Part shown: one piece after another, positions 35,526 to 43,985 of the stretch | How positions within the stretch are numbered: position 1 is the first letter of the stretch | How the letters are laid out: the number at the start of each line of letters is the position of its first letter | NCBI GenBank assembly: GCA_017430455.1 | Contig: JAFRMX010000013.1 | Coordinates: 33,007 to 97,006 of the forward strand | Reading direction: 5' to 3' | From: Oscillospiraceae bacterium | GTDB lineage: Bacteria > Bacillota > Clostridia > Oscillospirales > Oscillospiraceae | Length of the DNA: 64,000 nucleotides | Notes under the pieces: model-generated | What the model was told of the DNA's origin: nothing | Database searches by the model: none | What the model saw: the letters and a program-made list of their open reading frames with translations, nothing else | Made by a program: the position numbers and the translations under genes

Positions 35526-36859
35526 ACTTCAGAGAAGAATACTCGAAAAAGCTCCGCACTGCCGATGAGGCAGTGCGGATCATAAAAGACGGAGACTGGG
35601 TCGACTATTGCCAGACCTGCTCTTTTCCGACCGCTCTGGACAGGGCGCTCGCGAAAAGAAAGGGAGAGTTGCGCGACGTAAAGATCAGAAACGCCATCAC
35701 GATGGCGAGCGTCGCGACTGTTGAAGCGGACCCCGAAATGGAGAGCTTTACGTACAACCTCTGGCACTGCTCGGGGCTGGACCGGAAATATATCGACTCG
35801 GGGAGAGCCTTTTTCTCCCCGATGCTTTTTCGGAACATCGGCGCCTACTACTCGAGAGGCCTCGCCCCTGTCGACGTCGCCATGATTACTGTCGCTCCGA
35901 TGGATGAGCACGGGGATTTCTCCTTCGGACTTACGAATTGCGACATGGCGGAGCTGCTGGGAGCGGCAAAAAAGATAATCCTCGAGGCAAACCCCAACAT
36001 GCCGGTAATATACGGGACGGAAAAGGACCGGATCAATATAAAGGACGCGGATCTCGTCGTGGAGAGCGACGAGCCGATAAGCACCGTAAAGGGGCCCTCC
36101 GCTTCTGATACCGACAGAAAGATCGCGGAAAACATCTTCCCTTATCTTCACGACGGCATTACGCTCCAGCTCGGGATCGGCGGGATCCCGAACGCTCTGG
36201 GGACGCTCATCTCACAGTCCGATATAAAGGATATCGGCATGCACACGGAGCTCATGAGCGACGGCTATCTCGACCTGTATAAGGCCGGAAAGATAACGAA
36301 CGCCAGAAAAACGCTTAATAAGGGCAAGGGCATCTTCTCGATCTGCAACGGCTCGAGAGAACTCTATGATTTTCTCGACAGAAACCCGGATATCCTCTCG
36401 GCCCCCATGGCCTATGTGAACGACCCCTCAGTCATCGGGCAGCTCGACGATTTCATCTCCATAAACGGCTGCCTCAAAGCCGATCTCTACGGGCAGGTCA
36501 GCTCCGAGAGCGCGGGCACGAGGCAGATCTCCGGAACGGGCGGACAGCTCGACTTTGTGACGGGCGCTTTTCTCTCCAGAGGCGGCAACGCTTTTCTGAC
36601 AATGCATTCGACCTTTACCGACAGGCAGGGAAAGCTCTGCTCGAATATAGTACCGAGATTCACCGAAGGCGACATCATAACGGTTCCCAGGTCCCAGAGC
36701 CCCTGCATCGTCACCGAATACGGAGCGGCCTTCATGCCCGGAAAGACTGTCTGGGAGAGAGCCGAGGCGCTTATAAACATAGCCCATCCCGATTTCAGGG
36801 ATGAGCTTGTAAAGGCCGCCGATGCCCAGCACATCTGGCGAAGATCGAACAGAATATAG
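35522..36859 (+). CDS. Acetyl-CoA hydrolase/transferase family, likely butyryl-CoA:acetate CoA-transferase-like
   Basis: A 445-residue CoA-transferase. NFREEYSKKLRTADEAV...GDWVDY matches the N-terminus of the Cat1/But/4-hydroxybutyrate CoA-transferase group, and GMHTELMSDGYLDL contains the catalytic Glu that carries CoA (around residue 242). GTGGQLDFVTGAFLSRGG and the C-terminal GKTVWERAEALINIAHPDFRDEL are typical. The start is TTG (35522), overlapping the previous stop as TTGA; homology of the N-terminus supports it. The exact acyl-CoA pair (butyryl, propionyl, 4-hydroxybutyryl) cannot be told from sequence here. No butyrate-pathway genes are adjacent. Confidence 0.85.
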   Translation: MNFREEYSKKLRTADEAVRIIKDGDWVDYCQTCSFPTALDRALAKRKGELRDVKIRNAITMASVATVEADPEMESFTYNLWHCSGLDRKYIDSGRAFFSPMLFRNIGAYYSRGLAPVDVAMITVAPMDEHGDFSFGLTNCDMAELLGAAKKIILEANPNMPVIYGTEKDRINIKDADLVVESDEPISTVKGPSASDTDRKIAENIFPYLHDGITLQLGIGGIPNALGTLISQSDIKDIGMHTELMSDGYLDLYKAGKITNARKTLNKGKGIFSICNGSRELYDFLDRNPDILSAPMAYVNDPSVIGQLDDFISINGCLKADLYGQVSSESAGTRQISGTGGQLDFVTGAFLSRGGNAFLTMHSTFTDRQGKLCSNIVPRFTEGDIITVPRSQSPCIVTEYGAAFMPGKTVWERAEALINIAHPDFRDELVKAADAQHIWRRSNRI

Positions 36860-36876
36860 AAAGAAGCATCACATAG

Positions 36877-36919
36877 AAAGATCCTGCAACCGTTTATCAC
36901 GCGGTGCAGGATCTTTTTT
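36877..36919. terminator. Bidirectional terminator between convergent genes
   Basis: AAAGATCCTGCA (36877-36888) pairs with TGCAGGATCTTT (36905-36916), with an inner ACCG/CGGT, then T-rich sequence on the plus strand; the minus side is less T-rich. Confidence 0.85.
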
Positions 36920-37799
36920 ATTCGTATTGGTATCCGCTCGGGGTGCTCAGGGGTATTTCGAGCATCTCCGGGTGCGCGAAGAGGTATTTCACGAGCTTTA
37001 AGCTCCTGGAGAAATAAAAGCCGTCCGCGATCCGCTCGTCAAGTATGGCGCCTACGTCCACAACGTCGCGTATCTGCTCAGTCCCGTCATCCATGATGAG
37101 TTTTTCTTTATGGATGGTGCCTATCGTCACGAAAAAGCTGTTGGTGCCGTATTCGTTGAGATGATGGTAGACGCTGGGGCATTTTACGCTGCCCAGATTC
37201 GAAAGAAAACAGCTGGAGAAGTTCGGGTCTCCGTCGCTTATCGCATGGGGCAGCAGGCTCCAGAAATCCAGCCACCTGACAACGGCCACGATGGGCATCA
37301 GGATCAATCTCGGGAGCTTTCCGAAGGCGTTTACCGTCTTGTCGAAATCGCCCTCGCTGTCATCCGCCTTTCTGCGCTCTCTTACCTGACCGGCCAGGCT
37401 GTAGCTTATGGAATCCAGATTGTCTTCATCCTTCGGCACATACAGGATCAGGGACTCGTCCGCCCCGTCCGTAAACTGCCGCTTTGCGACGAAGCTCAGG
37501 CTCACAAGCTCCCTCTCATGCATCTTTCTGCCCTTTATGTATCTGTTCATCTTCGGACGCTCCCTGATCATTCGGGATACCGCCGTAATAAAGCAGTGGA
37601 AAAGCGTAGTCCTGTATTCGGGATGGGTCTTGTTTTTCTCTTCGAGGTATTTCAGCACGTCGGTCACGTCAAAGGTCTCGCTGACGTAGCATTCGCAGTC
37701 CGTGCGTTTGGGAAGCACGTGGATCATCACGGACTGAAGGCCGGGAACGTCGTCCACCAGATGCGAGTCTCTGAAATCCGGTTTCCTCTCTCTGCTCAT
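36918..37799 (-). CDS. 2-oxoacid dehydrogenase E2-like acyltransferase domain protein lacking the catalytic His
   Basis: A 293-residue protein made only of a CAT/E2-type acyltransferase fold: no lipoyl or E1/E3-binding domain. SSCFLSNLGSVKC and VTIGTIHKEK align with E2 core strands. The catalytic HxxxDG motif (DHRVxDG in E2) reads DERIADG, so the essential His is Glu. Other similar Clostridial proteins are labelled E2 subunits by domain hits, but without His and lipoyl domain it cannot work as a normal E2. It stands alone, divergent from an aminotransferase. Function unknown. Confidence 0.8.
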   Translation of the reverse strand: MSRERKPDFRDSHLVDDVPGLQSVMIHVLPKRTDCECYVSETFDVTDVLKYLEEKNKTHPEYRTTLFHCFITAVSRMIRERPKMNRYIKGRKMHERELVSLSFVAKRQFTDGADESLILYVPKDEDNLDSISYSLAGQVRERRKADDSEGDFDKTVNAFGKLPRLILMPIVAVVRWLDFWSLLPHAISDGDPNFSSCFLSNLGSVKCPSVYHHLNEYGTNSFFVTIGTIHKEKLIMDDGTEQIRDVVDVGAILDERIADGFYFSRSLKLVKYLFAHPEMLEIPLSTPSGYQYE

Positions 37800-37887
37800 T
37801 TTTTATTCTCCTTAAGAATCGTCTGGATCGGAATTTGCTTAAAAAATTTTAATCGTCTTCCCTGTTTAAGTCAAGTTTTATTTATGG

Positions 37888-37893
37888 TATACT
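37888..37893 (+). promoter_or_regulatory. Extended -10 promoter of the aminotransferase gene
   Basis: TGG-TATACT ending at 37893, 33 nt before the start codon; the -35 is weak (TTAAGT, 16-nt spacer). Confidence 0.5.
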
Positions 37894-37925
37894 CATTGCA
37901 ATTCATTGCTGACGGAGGAGATACC

Positions 37926-39080
37926 GTGGATAAGAAGTTCATTGCCGAAAGACACAGACACGCGCCGGCAGGCCTTGCCCTGAATACCGAGGCCATGCTC
38001 AGATACAAGGACGATATCATCGAGCTCAGTATCGGAGATACCGATTTCACGACCGACGAAAGGATAATCAGCGCGGCTTTCGAAGACGCCAGGCGCGGCT
38101 ATACCCACTACGGTTTTCCGAAGGGCGACCCTGAGCTTATCGACGCCTACATAAAGGCCTGGAAAGAGGACCACGGCCAGGAGCTGGACCCAGAGAGCGT
38201 CATTGTCTCCGCCAGCAGCATGATGGGAATGCAGACCGCGCTGCTCGCGATGCTTGATCCGGGCGACGAGGTCATAATCTTCTCCCCGTATTTCACCCCC
38301 TACGCGAGCCAGGTAAAAAACGCGGGAGGCGTCCCCGTCATCGTCTCCACATACGCCTCCGAGAATTTCGATATCCCGAGGGAAAGGCTCGAAGCGGCTG
38401 TTACAGGTCGGACAAAGGCCATGATCTTCAACAACCCCTGCAATCCCACGGGCAGATTCTACCCGCTCTCCACCCAGCGGATGCTCGCGGATGTCGCGAA
38501 AGAAAAAGACCTCGTCATCATAGCGGACGAGATCTATACTGCCTTTGTTTACGAGGACGAATTCGTGCCCATGAGAACGCTCGAGGGCATGGATGAGAGG
38601 ACGATAACCCTCAACAGCTTTTCGAAGAATTTCCTCATGACCGGCTGGAGGATAGGCATGATCATATCGGATCCGGCCTTCGCAGCGGTCATAAAAAACA
38701 TAAACACGGATTATATCTATACCGCCCCCTCGATATCCCAGAGGGCTGCCATCAAGGCCCTCGAGATCAGGGAGGACATAAAGAAGACCTATATCTCCAA
38801 ATACCGCGAGAGAGTCGAGTACAGCTCAAAAAGGCTGGAGGCCATCCCCTATCTGAGCCTTGTTCCGCCGAGAGGCACGTTCTATATCTTCCCCGGGATC
38901 GAAAAAACGGGCCTCAGCTCGGTCGAATTTACGGACCGGCTGCTCGAGAGCGCCCACATACTCGTAACCCCGGGAACGGCCTTCGGAAGTGCCGGAGAGG
39001 GGCATTTCCGCATCTCCTGCACAGTCCCCAAATACAAGCTAAAAGAAGCGATCGACAGGATGGAAAAGCTCTCGTTCTGA
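37926..39080 (+). CDS. PLP-dependent class I/II aminotransferase
   Basis: A 384-residue fold-type I PLP enzyme. Conserved elements: YTHYGFPKGDPELIDA, NNPCNPTGRFY (Asn contacting PLP), IIADEIYTAFVYEDEF (Asp), SFSKNFLMTGWRIG (Schiff-base Lys in SKNF, then the PLP-phosphate Arg) and FRISC near the C-terminus. The start is GTG at 37926 with GGAGGAG 5-7 nt upstream; a longer frame extends through the promoter and the divergent gene and is rejected. Substrate is probably an aromatic or neutral amino acid but is not determinable. Confidence 0.88.
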   Translation: MDKKFIAERHRHAPAGLALNTEAMLRYKDDIIELSIGDTDFTTDERIISAAFEDARRGYTHYGFPKGDPELIDAYIKAWKEDHGQELDPESVIVSASSMMGMQTALLAMLDPGDEVIIFSPYFTPYASQVKNAGGVPVIVSTYASENFDIPRERLEAAVTGRTKAMIFNNPCNPTGRFYPLSTQRMLADVAKEKDLVIIADEIYTAFVYEDEFVPMRTLEGMDERTITLNSFSKNFLMTGWRIGMIISDPAFAAVIKNINTDYIYTAPSISQRAAIKALEIREDIKKTYISKYRERVEYSSKRLEAIPYLSLVPPRGTFYIFPGIEKTGLSSVEFTDRLLESAHILVTPGTAFGSAGEGHFRISCTVPKYKLKEAIDRMEKLSF

Positions 39081-39081
39081 T

Positions 39082-39849
39082 CTAATCCTCAGGCAGGCAG
39101 TGCATCCTCGTCCTCGAGAGGACCCTGAACCCCTCGGCTCTCCGGGACAGGCACCTCATGCCGAAATCGGCTGCCCTGATATTCAAATAGAGCTTTAGGG
39201 ATCTCGCGGCCTCGGAGCCCGCCGGGAACTGGCTGGTATGGCAGGAGAATATCGAAGCGAACTGTCTCTCCATATCCTGCTTCGAGATCTTTACAAAAGC
39301 ATTGGGCTTCGCCGTCATATAATAAGCTAATGCCTCCACCGGGGCGCTCTCCGCCATGTAATTTGCCATAATGTATTTGAAGGGCGCAAAGTAAGCAAGC
39401 CTTCTCGCCGTCTCCCCGGCGTTCAGATGATCCTCGTGGCACTCATTGGCGACGACGGGATCCGGCGCGAAGACGATATCGGGTTTGAAGAAACCTATGA
39501 CATCCGCCATGCCGAGCCTGAGCTCTTTTACATCATAATTTCCGCCGTCGCAGAGACCCAGAAACCTCACGTCGTGCACGCCCAGCGTTTCCGCGGCTCT
39601 CCATGCCTCGGCTTTTCTTATGGTCACGAGCTCCGCGGGGCTTGTGTTCGGACAGTTCTCCGTTCCGTATCTCCCGTCGCAGCATATCAGAAAGCAGATC
39701 TCTTTTCCCATTGCCGCAAGCCGGGCGATCGTGGCTCCGGCCCCTATCTCAATGTCGTCCGGGTGCGGGCCGATGAAGAGATATCTGCTGAAGGATCCGA
39801 TATCCGGCGTTTTCAGCGCTCTTTTAAGAGCGAAAGATGTTATTCCCAC
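39082..39849 (-). CDS. PIG-L family N-deacetylase
   Basis: A 255-residue zinc-dependent deacetylase of the LmbE/BshB family. The metal-binding motif FIGPHPDDIEIGAGATI is at residues 25-41 and the second His pair occurs in ANECHEDHLNAG near 130. ICFLICCDGRYGT is the next conserved strand. Family members deacetylate N-acetylglucosamine conjugates; no bacillithiol or mycothiol partner genes are in the window, so the substrate is open. Convergent with the aminotransferase gene, with 1 nt between the stops. Confidence 0.88.
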   Translation of the reverse strand: MGITSFALKRALKTPDIGSFSRYLFIGPHPDDIEIGAGATIARLAAMGKEICFLICCDGRYGTENCPNTSPAELVTIRKAEAWRAAETLGVHDVRFLGLCDGGNYDVKELRLGMADVIGFFKPDIVFAPDPVVANECHEDHLNAGETARRLAYFAPFKYIMANYMAESAPVEALAYYMTAKPNAFVKISKQDMERQFASIFSCHTSQFPAGSEAARSLKLYLNIRAADFGMRCLSRRAEGFRVLSRTRMHCLPED

Positions 39850-39943
39850 GTCATTGTCTCCCCGTTGTTTTTCTTACCGCGCATTTTAGCATAAGCTTCC
39901 GCGATTTTAAACAGTTTCTTCTCTCGGATCAGGATACGCGCAC

Positions 39944-40537
39944 ATGTTTGACAGCTTTATCGACAGAAAACTCAATATAGACACCTCCGGGCAGGACTAT
40001 TCCCGCAAAGACCTTTTTAATTTCGGCTACGACCCGACGACATACAAGGCCCTGAAGAAGCTTGCAGCCTCCGGACTTGTCGGAGAAGATGACGTCCTTC
40101 TCGACTACGGCTGCGGCAAGGGCAGGGTCTGCTTTTACATGGCCTTCAAAACACGCTGCCGCTGCATAGGGATAGACAGCAACGAAAATCTTCTAAACAC
40201 TGCGGGGATCAACTTTGACCGGGCCGGAAGACCTGAGGGCGTGAGCTTTGTGCTGTCCGACGCCGGAGACTATGAAATTAAAGACGCGACCTGCGCCTAT
40301 TTCTTTAACCCCTTCTCGAAAGAGGTCTTTATAAAGGTGCTCCGGCGTATGGATGAGTACGGAAAGCCGATGAAGCTCTTTCTCTACTACCCCTCGCCGG
40401 AGTTCAAAGAAATTTTAGGCAAAAGAGAGAATACCCGGCTTATCAGGGAGATAGACTGCCGTGACCTTCAGCGAAACAGCCCTCTCCTCAGCCGGATACT
40501 CGTATATGAGATAAATAACGGTCCCCCCGGAGTTTGA
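39944..40537 (+). CDS. SAM-dependent methyltransferase (class I)
   Basis: A 197-residue Rossmann methyltransferase. Motif I is VLLDYGCGKGRVCFYMA with the acidic residue of motif II in CIGIDSNENLL; motif IV is FFNPFS in place of the DPP/NPP seen in nucleic-acid enzymes, suggesting a small-molecule or protein O/N target. AGGA lies 9 nt upstream of the ATG. Divergent from the PIG-L gene, convergent with the small gene that follows. Substrate unknown. Confidence 0.83.
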   Translation: MFDSFIDRKLNIDTSGQDYSRKDLFNFGYDPTTYKALKKLAASGLVGEDDVLLDYGCGKGRVCFYMAFKTRCRCIGIDSNENLLNTAGINFDRAGRPEGVSFVLSDAGDYEIKDATCAYFFNPFSKEVFIKVLRRMDEYGKPMKLFLYYPSPEFKEILGKRENTRLIREIDCRDLQRNSPLLSRILVYEINNGPPGV

Positions 40538-40542
40538 AGACC

Positions 40543-40776
40543 TCAGTATATCGTGGATATATCATCCAGGCCATAGGCCTTCATGAACAGTTCCCTGTCC
40601 TCTTCGCCATTTATGACCATTATCTCCGTAAATTTCCCCGTCTTACGGTCTTTGAATCCCGCGGCTTTTTCCCCCGTGCAGATCGAAGCCTTTATGACGG
40701 GTATCTGTTTTTCGGGGTCATACGGAAAGCTCTCTCTGAGCTTTCTTTCCGCGCCGGATCTTCTAAGCAGGCCCAT
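40543..40776 (-). CDS. Small conserved protein, 77 residues, function unknown
   Basis: A compact soluble protein: FPYDPEKQIPVIKASICTGEKAAGFKDRKTGKFTEIMVINGEEDRELFMKAYGLDDISTIY in its last 60 residues, with a SICTGE-AGF motif. Short relatives of this type occur in Clostridia without an assigned function. The ATG at 40776 has GGAGCGGGAG upstream; the open frame extends a further 100 codons upstream through repeat sequence, which is rejected as coding because it runs across the hairpin repeat array. Confidence 0.7.
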   Translation of the reverse strand: MGLLRRSGAERKLRESFPYDPEKQIPVIKASICTGEKAAGFKDRKTGKFTEIMVINGEEDRELFMKAYGLDDISTIY

Positions 40777-40850
40777 CGCTCCCGCTCCTTTTTCCTCGTC
40801 ATTTACTGAATTGATTTTAGCATATCCCTGCAGATAAAAAAAGGCCCCCT

Positions 40851-41042
40851 TTGTCATTCTGCGGAGCAAAGGATACGTTTCTTCACCACCCCCGCGAGTC
40901 TCCGTTCTCGCGCGCCCCTCCAAACTGGAGGGGCTATAATTATTGCTCCTCCATCGACATGGAGGAGCTGGCAAACGCGATCCCCCGCAAGCGTTTGACT
41001 GAGGTGACCGACCCGTCATTATGAGCGAAGCTAAGGATCCGT
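40851..41042. repeat. Composite interspersed repeat: four hairpins between TCATTCTGAGCGAAG-like direct repeats
   Basis: Direct repeats TTGTCATTCTGCGGAGCAAAGGAT-type (40851-40877) and CCGTCATTATGAGCGAAG-type (41014-41042) enclose four consecutive perfect-stem hairpins: CGCGAG/CTCGCG (40893-40912), CCCCTCC/GGAGGGG (40915-40933), CTCCTCCAT/ATGGAGGAG (40946-40967) and CAAACGC/GCGTTTG (40972-40997). Similar sequence families are common as dispersed non-coding repeats in bacterial genomes. Confidence 0.7.
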
Positions 41043-41140
41043 GCACCCGTCCTTCTGTTTCGAAAACCGAAAACATATCAAAGCATCATTTGAATTTACG
41101 CACTTATTAATTAATTCCCAATTGAATTATTTGTATCCCA

Positions 41141-41195
41141 AACGCTTTGCGGCGCAAGGGATTCGAATATAAACACTTTATACACTTGTTTTCAT
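41141..41195. repeat. Diverged repeat copy A (second copy at 44246-44299)
   Basis: The segment ending CACTTTATACACTTGTTTTCAT shares most of its bases with 44246-44299 (GCGGCGCA..GGAT.CGAATA.AAACACTTTAT.CACTT.TTT). The pair lies on either side of the blaI-blaR1-like operon in the same orientation. Confidence 0.6.
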
Positions 41196-41260
41196 GCTTT
41201 TTCTTTTAAGATCATGGCGTGAAGCAGTCTGATATATTGAATGATGAGGTCGGAACTGAA

Positions 41261-41288
41261 ATGTTATTCTGAGCCTGCGAAGGATCCG
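41261..41288 (+). repeat. Third copy of the TTCTGAGC-GAAGGATCC repeat
   Basis: ATGTTATTCTGAGCCTGCGAAGGATCCG-like segment, direct relative of the repeats at 40851 and 41014. The rest of 41043-41525 holds a small hairpin (GCGCC/GGCGC, 41319-41337) and the terminator-like stem at 41413, but no gene. Confidence 0.6.
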
Positions 41289-41412
41289 TTTATCTCCCTC
41301 ATTCTTCTGAAGATGACAGCGCCCTCAAAGAAGGCGCCTGGTATTTGAGAATTATGCTTCTAACTTAGTATTTTGCAGAAAAATTCAATTTCCAGATTAA
41401 TTTTCAAAATTC

Positions 41413-41446
41413 AGACCCGCTGCGCCGCAACGGGTCTTAGTTTTTT
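41413..41446 (+). terminator. Terminator-like hairpin downstream of the BlaR1-like gene
   Basis: AGACCCG (41413-41419) / CGGGTCT (41431-41437) followed by T6 (41441-41446) on the plus strand. No plus-strand gene ends nearby; on the minus strand, where the BlaR1-like gene ends, the T tail is weak. Confidence 0.5.
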
Positions 41447-41491
41447 ACATGTTTTTCTAAGGTATATATTATAACATAAGATTCATTCTGA

Positions 41492-41523
41492 AATAATTAA
41501 GGTGGTCAGACCTCTGAATTATT
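41492..41523. repeat. Palindromic repeat bracketing the BlaI/BlaR1 cassette, left copy
   Basis: AATAATT (41492-41498), core GGTCAGACC (41504-41512), AATTATT (41517-41523). It lies 2 nt beyond the BlaR1-like stop and matches the copy at 44113-44144 at about 26 of 32 positions. Confidence 0.7.
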
Positions 41524-41525
41524 CA

Positions 41526-43601
41526 CTACGGAAACTGAAGGCCGAAGAGCATCCAAAAGTCCTCGTTATCATCCGCAAAGCGATAATACTTCCCGTCGGC
41601 AAAGACAACACCGCAGCTGTCTTCTGCGGGACAGCAGGAGATCTTGCTGCCGTCTGGGCGCGTCAGCGTGAGGACACTGCCGAATGGGCAGCCCGTGCCG
41701 CCAGGCAGAGGCTCGGCGTTTTTCAGCCAGCTTTCAAGCATGTTCAGACTTTCTTTGGAGAATTCTTCAGTCAACACACAGTCCCCTCCAGTCGTATGAA
41801 GACTGGCTGTCGTCAATCCGGAAGCCTTTTCCGGTGCGTAGGCTTCCGCGCCCTCCGAATCGACGATCAGACGGAAGACGGCCCTGTATACACTTTCTTC
41901 GCTGGCGCCCTCCGAAGCAATATAGCGTCCCTGCGGACCGTAAACCTCGATCACGCAGTAATAAGTGCCCTGCGCAAGCCAGTTGACGGCGGTGTCGCCG
42001 TACCAGTCTTCCCGCAGCGGACGGTACTGTTCGTCATAGATCTGTAGCCCGCTCTTGCGTGCATAACTGTCAAACCGAACCGTAAAATCGTCCGCAAGAG
42101 TTACCTCAGATATATTTTCCGGATGCGTCAAGGCAGCCTGAAGCGGAGGGCCGTCTGCGACGAGCCAGCCGTTATCTCTCCAGATCTTCTCGTACAGCAG
42201 GTACAGGGAAGGCTGTTTCGTTTTACCGTTGCTGGTAACGGTGATTGAACGGGTATGCGCGCCGGATAGGAACGCGTAAATGTCCTGATTCAGAATATCG
42301 ATATAGAGGCCGGGGCCAGCCCGGAACTCGCCGTTTTCATCGGCAATCAACAACAGGACGTGCTCGGGCGGGCCGTCCAACTCCCCGTCATAAGCTTCAA
42401 GGCAATATGTGTCATCGATCGGAAAGCGCCAGATCAGCTGACTCGACCCGATCTCCTTGCCTTCAAAGGCCAGCAGGTCTGCCCATGTTAAGTCCATGCC
42501 CTTGTTCGCCAGCATGTAAACATCGTCCAGCGTCATGCGGTGTGTTGTTGTTCCTTCCTGCTGCCTATGCAGCGGCTCGAGTGTGGGCAATGCCGTTTCC
42601 TGCATCGGAGGAGGCGTCGGTTCGCTCTTTTGGCTTACAGTGGGATTTGCGGCAAAGCACACGACCAGCACAAGGCAGCTGAGGAGAGAGGCGAGAATGA
42701 TCCAAAACGCGGGCTTTTTATAGTTCAGCACCGCTCTCACACGGTTTTTCACGTCGGTTTCGCCAAAGGCCACGGGGCAAGCGGCCAAGATGTGGCGGGC
42801 ACTGCAATTTAGGAGTGTCTGAGAATAGGCGGCGCGTTCATTGTGCCCGAGCTTGCGGATGACCTTCTCATCACAGGCAAGTTCAATGTCCCTGCCAAGC
42901 ATCACATAGGCCAGCCAGCAGAAGGGATTGAACCAATGGACGCTGAGAATCAGAAAGCCCAATGGCTTCCAAAGATGATCGAAGCGGTTAAGGTGTGCAC
43001 GCTCGTGGGCAAGGACATATCGTTTTTCTTCCCCACTCAAGGAGGAGGGAAGATAGATCACCGGACGGAGAACACCGAGGATAAAGGGACTCGTCACCTC
43101 ATCACAAACACGGATATTTTCTCTTTGAGGCAGAGAAACAGCTACTTTTTTCCGCAAAAGCAGTGTGCTGATCACCGCGTACAGCAACATGGCGCTGAAG
43201 CCCAGCAGATAGAACAATACCAGCGGTGGAAGATAGACGTCACGGCTGCGCTGAGTGACGGCCAAAGATGTGCCTGGGATATTTGAGATGGTCTCGGCGC
43301 TTGTCTGCGGCCGCTCGATCTGAACGGTATCCACCTCGAGCAGCGGCTTTTCGCTGCCTTCGGTGGGGCGGAAGACCTCTACCTCGCCGCTCTCACTGAC
43401 GATAGAGGGCGTTGCCCGGAAGGCGGAAACCGGCGAAGCGAAACTGATTGGGCAAACAAGCCGGATGGCCACCAACGCCCACATGGCACAGATGATCCAT
43501 CGCGGTGCCTTTTTGAGTAGAGCGCGCAACACGACCACGGCGAGGATCAGTACGCTCCCCGCCGCGCTCATGTTCAGCAGCTTTATCAGCAGTGCGTTCA
43601 T
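41526..43601 (-). CDS. M56-family membrane metallopeptidase sensor (BlaR1/MecR1-like) with novel C-terminal domain
   Basis: A 691-residue membrane protein. N-terminal four-helix membrane domain with an inserted gluzincin protease: HERAH motif in VLAHERAHLNRFDH (about 200) and ELACDEKVIRK, the BlaR1/MecR1 signature for signal-driven cleavage of a BlaI-type repressor. After the last helix (IILASLLSCLVLVVCFAA, about 305) comes a 360-residue extracytoplasmic region without the SxxK/SxN/KTG residues of a penicillin-sensing domain; it has repeated 'GD-Y..E.YG..GRYI' beta-rich segments. So it probably senses something other than beta-lactam. The ATG at 43601 has GGGAGGG 8 nt upstream and starts 1 nt after the BlaI-like stop. 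Confidence 0.88.
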   Translation of the reverse strand: MNALLIKLLNMSAAGSVLILAVVVLRALLKKAPRWIICAMWALVAIRLVCPISFASPVSAFRATPSIVSESGEVEVFRPTEGSEKPLLEVDTVQIERPQTSAETISNIPGTSLAVTQRSRDVYLPPLVLFYLLGFSAMLLYAVISTLLLRKKVAVSLPQRENIRVCDEVTSPFILGVLRPVIYLPSSLSGEEKRYVLAHERAHLNRFDHLWKPLGFLILSVHWFNPFCWLAYVMLGRDIELACDEKVIRKLGHNERAAYSQTLLNCSARHILAACPVAFGETDVKNRVRAVLNYKKPAFWIILASLLSCLVLVVCFAANPTVSQKSEPTPPPMQETALPTLEPLHRQQEGTTTHRMTLDDVYMLANKGMDLTWADLLAFEGKEIGSSQLIWRFPIDDTYCLEAYDGELDGPPEHVLLLIADENGEFRAGPGLYIDILNQDIYAFLSGAHTRSITVTSNGKTKQPSLYLLYEKIWRDNGWLVADGPPLQAALTHPENISEVTLADDFTVRFDSYARKSGLQIYDEQYRPLREDWYGDTAVNWLAQGTYYCVIEVYGPQGRYIASEGASEESVYRAVFRLIVDSEGAEAYAPEKASGLTTASLHTTGGDCVLTEEFSKESLNMLESWLKNAEPLPGGTGCPFGSVLTLTRPDGSKISCCPAEDSCGVVFADGKYYRFADDNEDFWMLFGLQFP

Positions 43602-43602
43602 G

Positions 43603-43968
43603 TCACTTACCCTCCCGGTAGGCATCGATCAGCTTCTGAATCTCGTCGACTTCGCCCGCGGACAAGGGCTTGCGGGAGGCAAAGGCCGCCAGAAAGGCCG
43701 GGAGCGACCCGGCAAAGGTTTCCGCCACGAAGCGTTCGCTCTGAGCTGCGGCAAATTCCTCTCGAGTGACCAGCGCCGTCACCGTCCCATCCACGTTCTG
43801 AAAGATGCCCCGCTCGCAGAGCTTTTTAAGCACCGTGTAGGTCGTGGATTTCTTCCAGTTCAACTCCTTCGCGCACAACCGCACCAAAGCAGTTGAATTA
43901 ATCGGTGCGTTGTCCCAAATAAGAGCGGCAAAGCGGGCTTCTACTGCGCCGAGTTTCTTTTCTTCCAT
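43603..43968 (-). CDS. BlaI/MecI-family winged-helix repressor
   Basis: A 121-residue repressor: VEARFAALIWDNAPINSTALVRLCAKELNWKKSTTYTVLKKLCERGIFQ is the BlaI winged helix, followed by the C-terminal dimerisation helices where the BlaR1-type protease cuts in the canonical system (here in the region FVAETFAGSLPAFLAAF). GGAGGA precedes the ATG. Its promoter contains a palindromic operator. The target genes other than its own operon are not visible; no beta-lactamase or PBP gene is present. Confidence 0.93.
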   Translation of the reverse strand: MEEKKLGAVEARFAALIWDNAPINSTALVRLCAKELNWKKSTTYTVLKKLCERGIFQNVDGTVTALVTREEFAAAQSERFVAETFAGSLPAFLAAFASRKPLSAGEVDEIQKLIDAYREGK

Positions 43969-43985
43969 ATCTATTCCTCCTATAA

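Noticed and set aside
37110..37925. Long N-terminal extension of the aminotransferase and antisense frame over the E2-like gene
   Set aside because: The aminotransferase homology and a ribosome binding site begin at the GTG at 37926; the rest is a shadow frame.
40777..41076. 100-codon upstream extension of the 77-residue protein
   Set aside because: It reads through the hairpin repeats and lacks protein-like composition.
41526..43968. BlaI/BlaR1 pair as a beta-lactam resistance locus
   Set aside because: No beta-lactamase or PBP2a-like gene and no penicillin-binding motifs in the sensor C-terminus.
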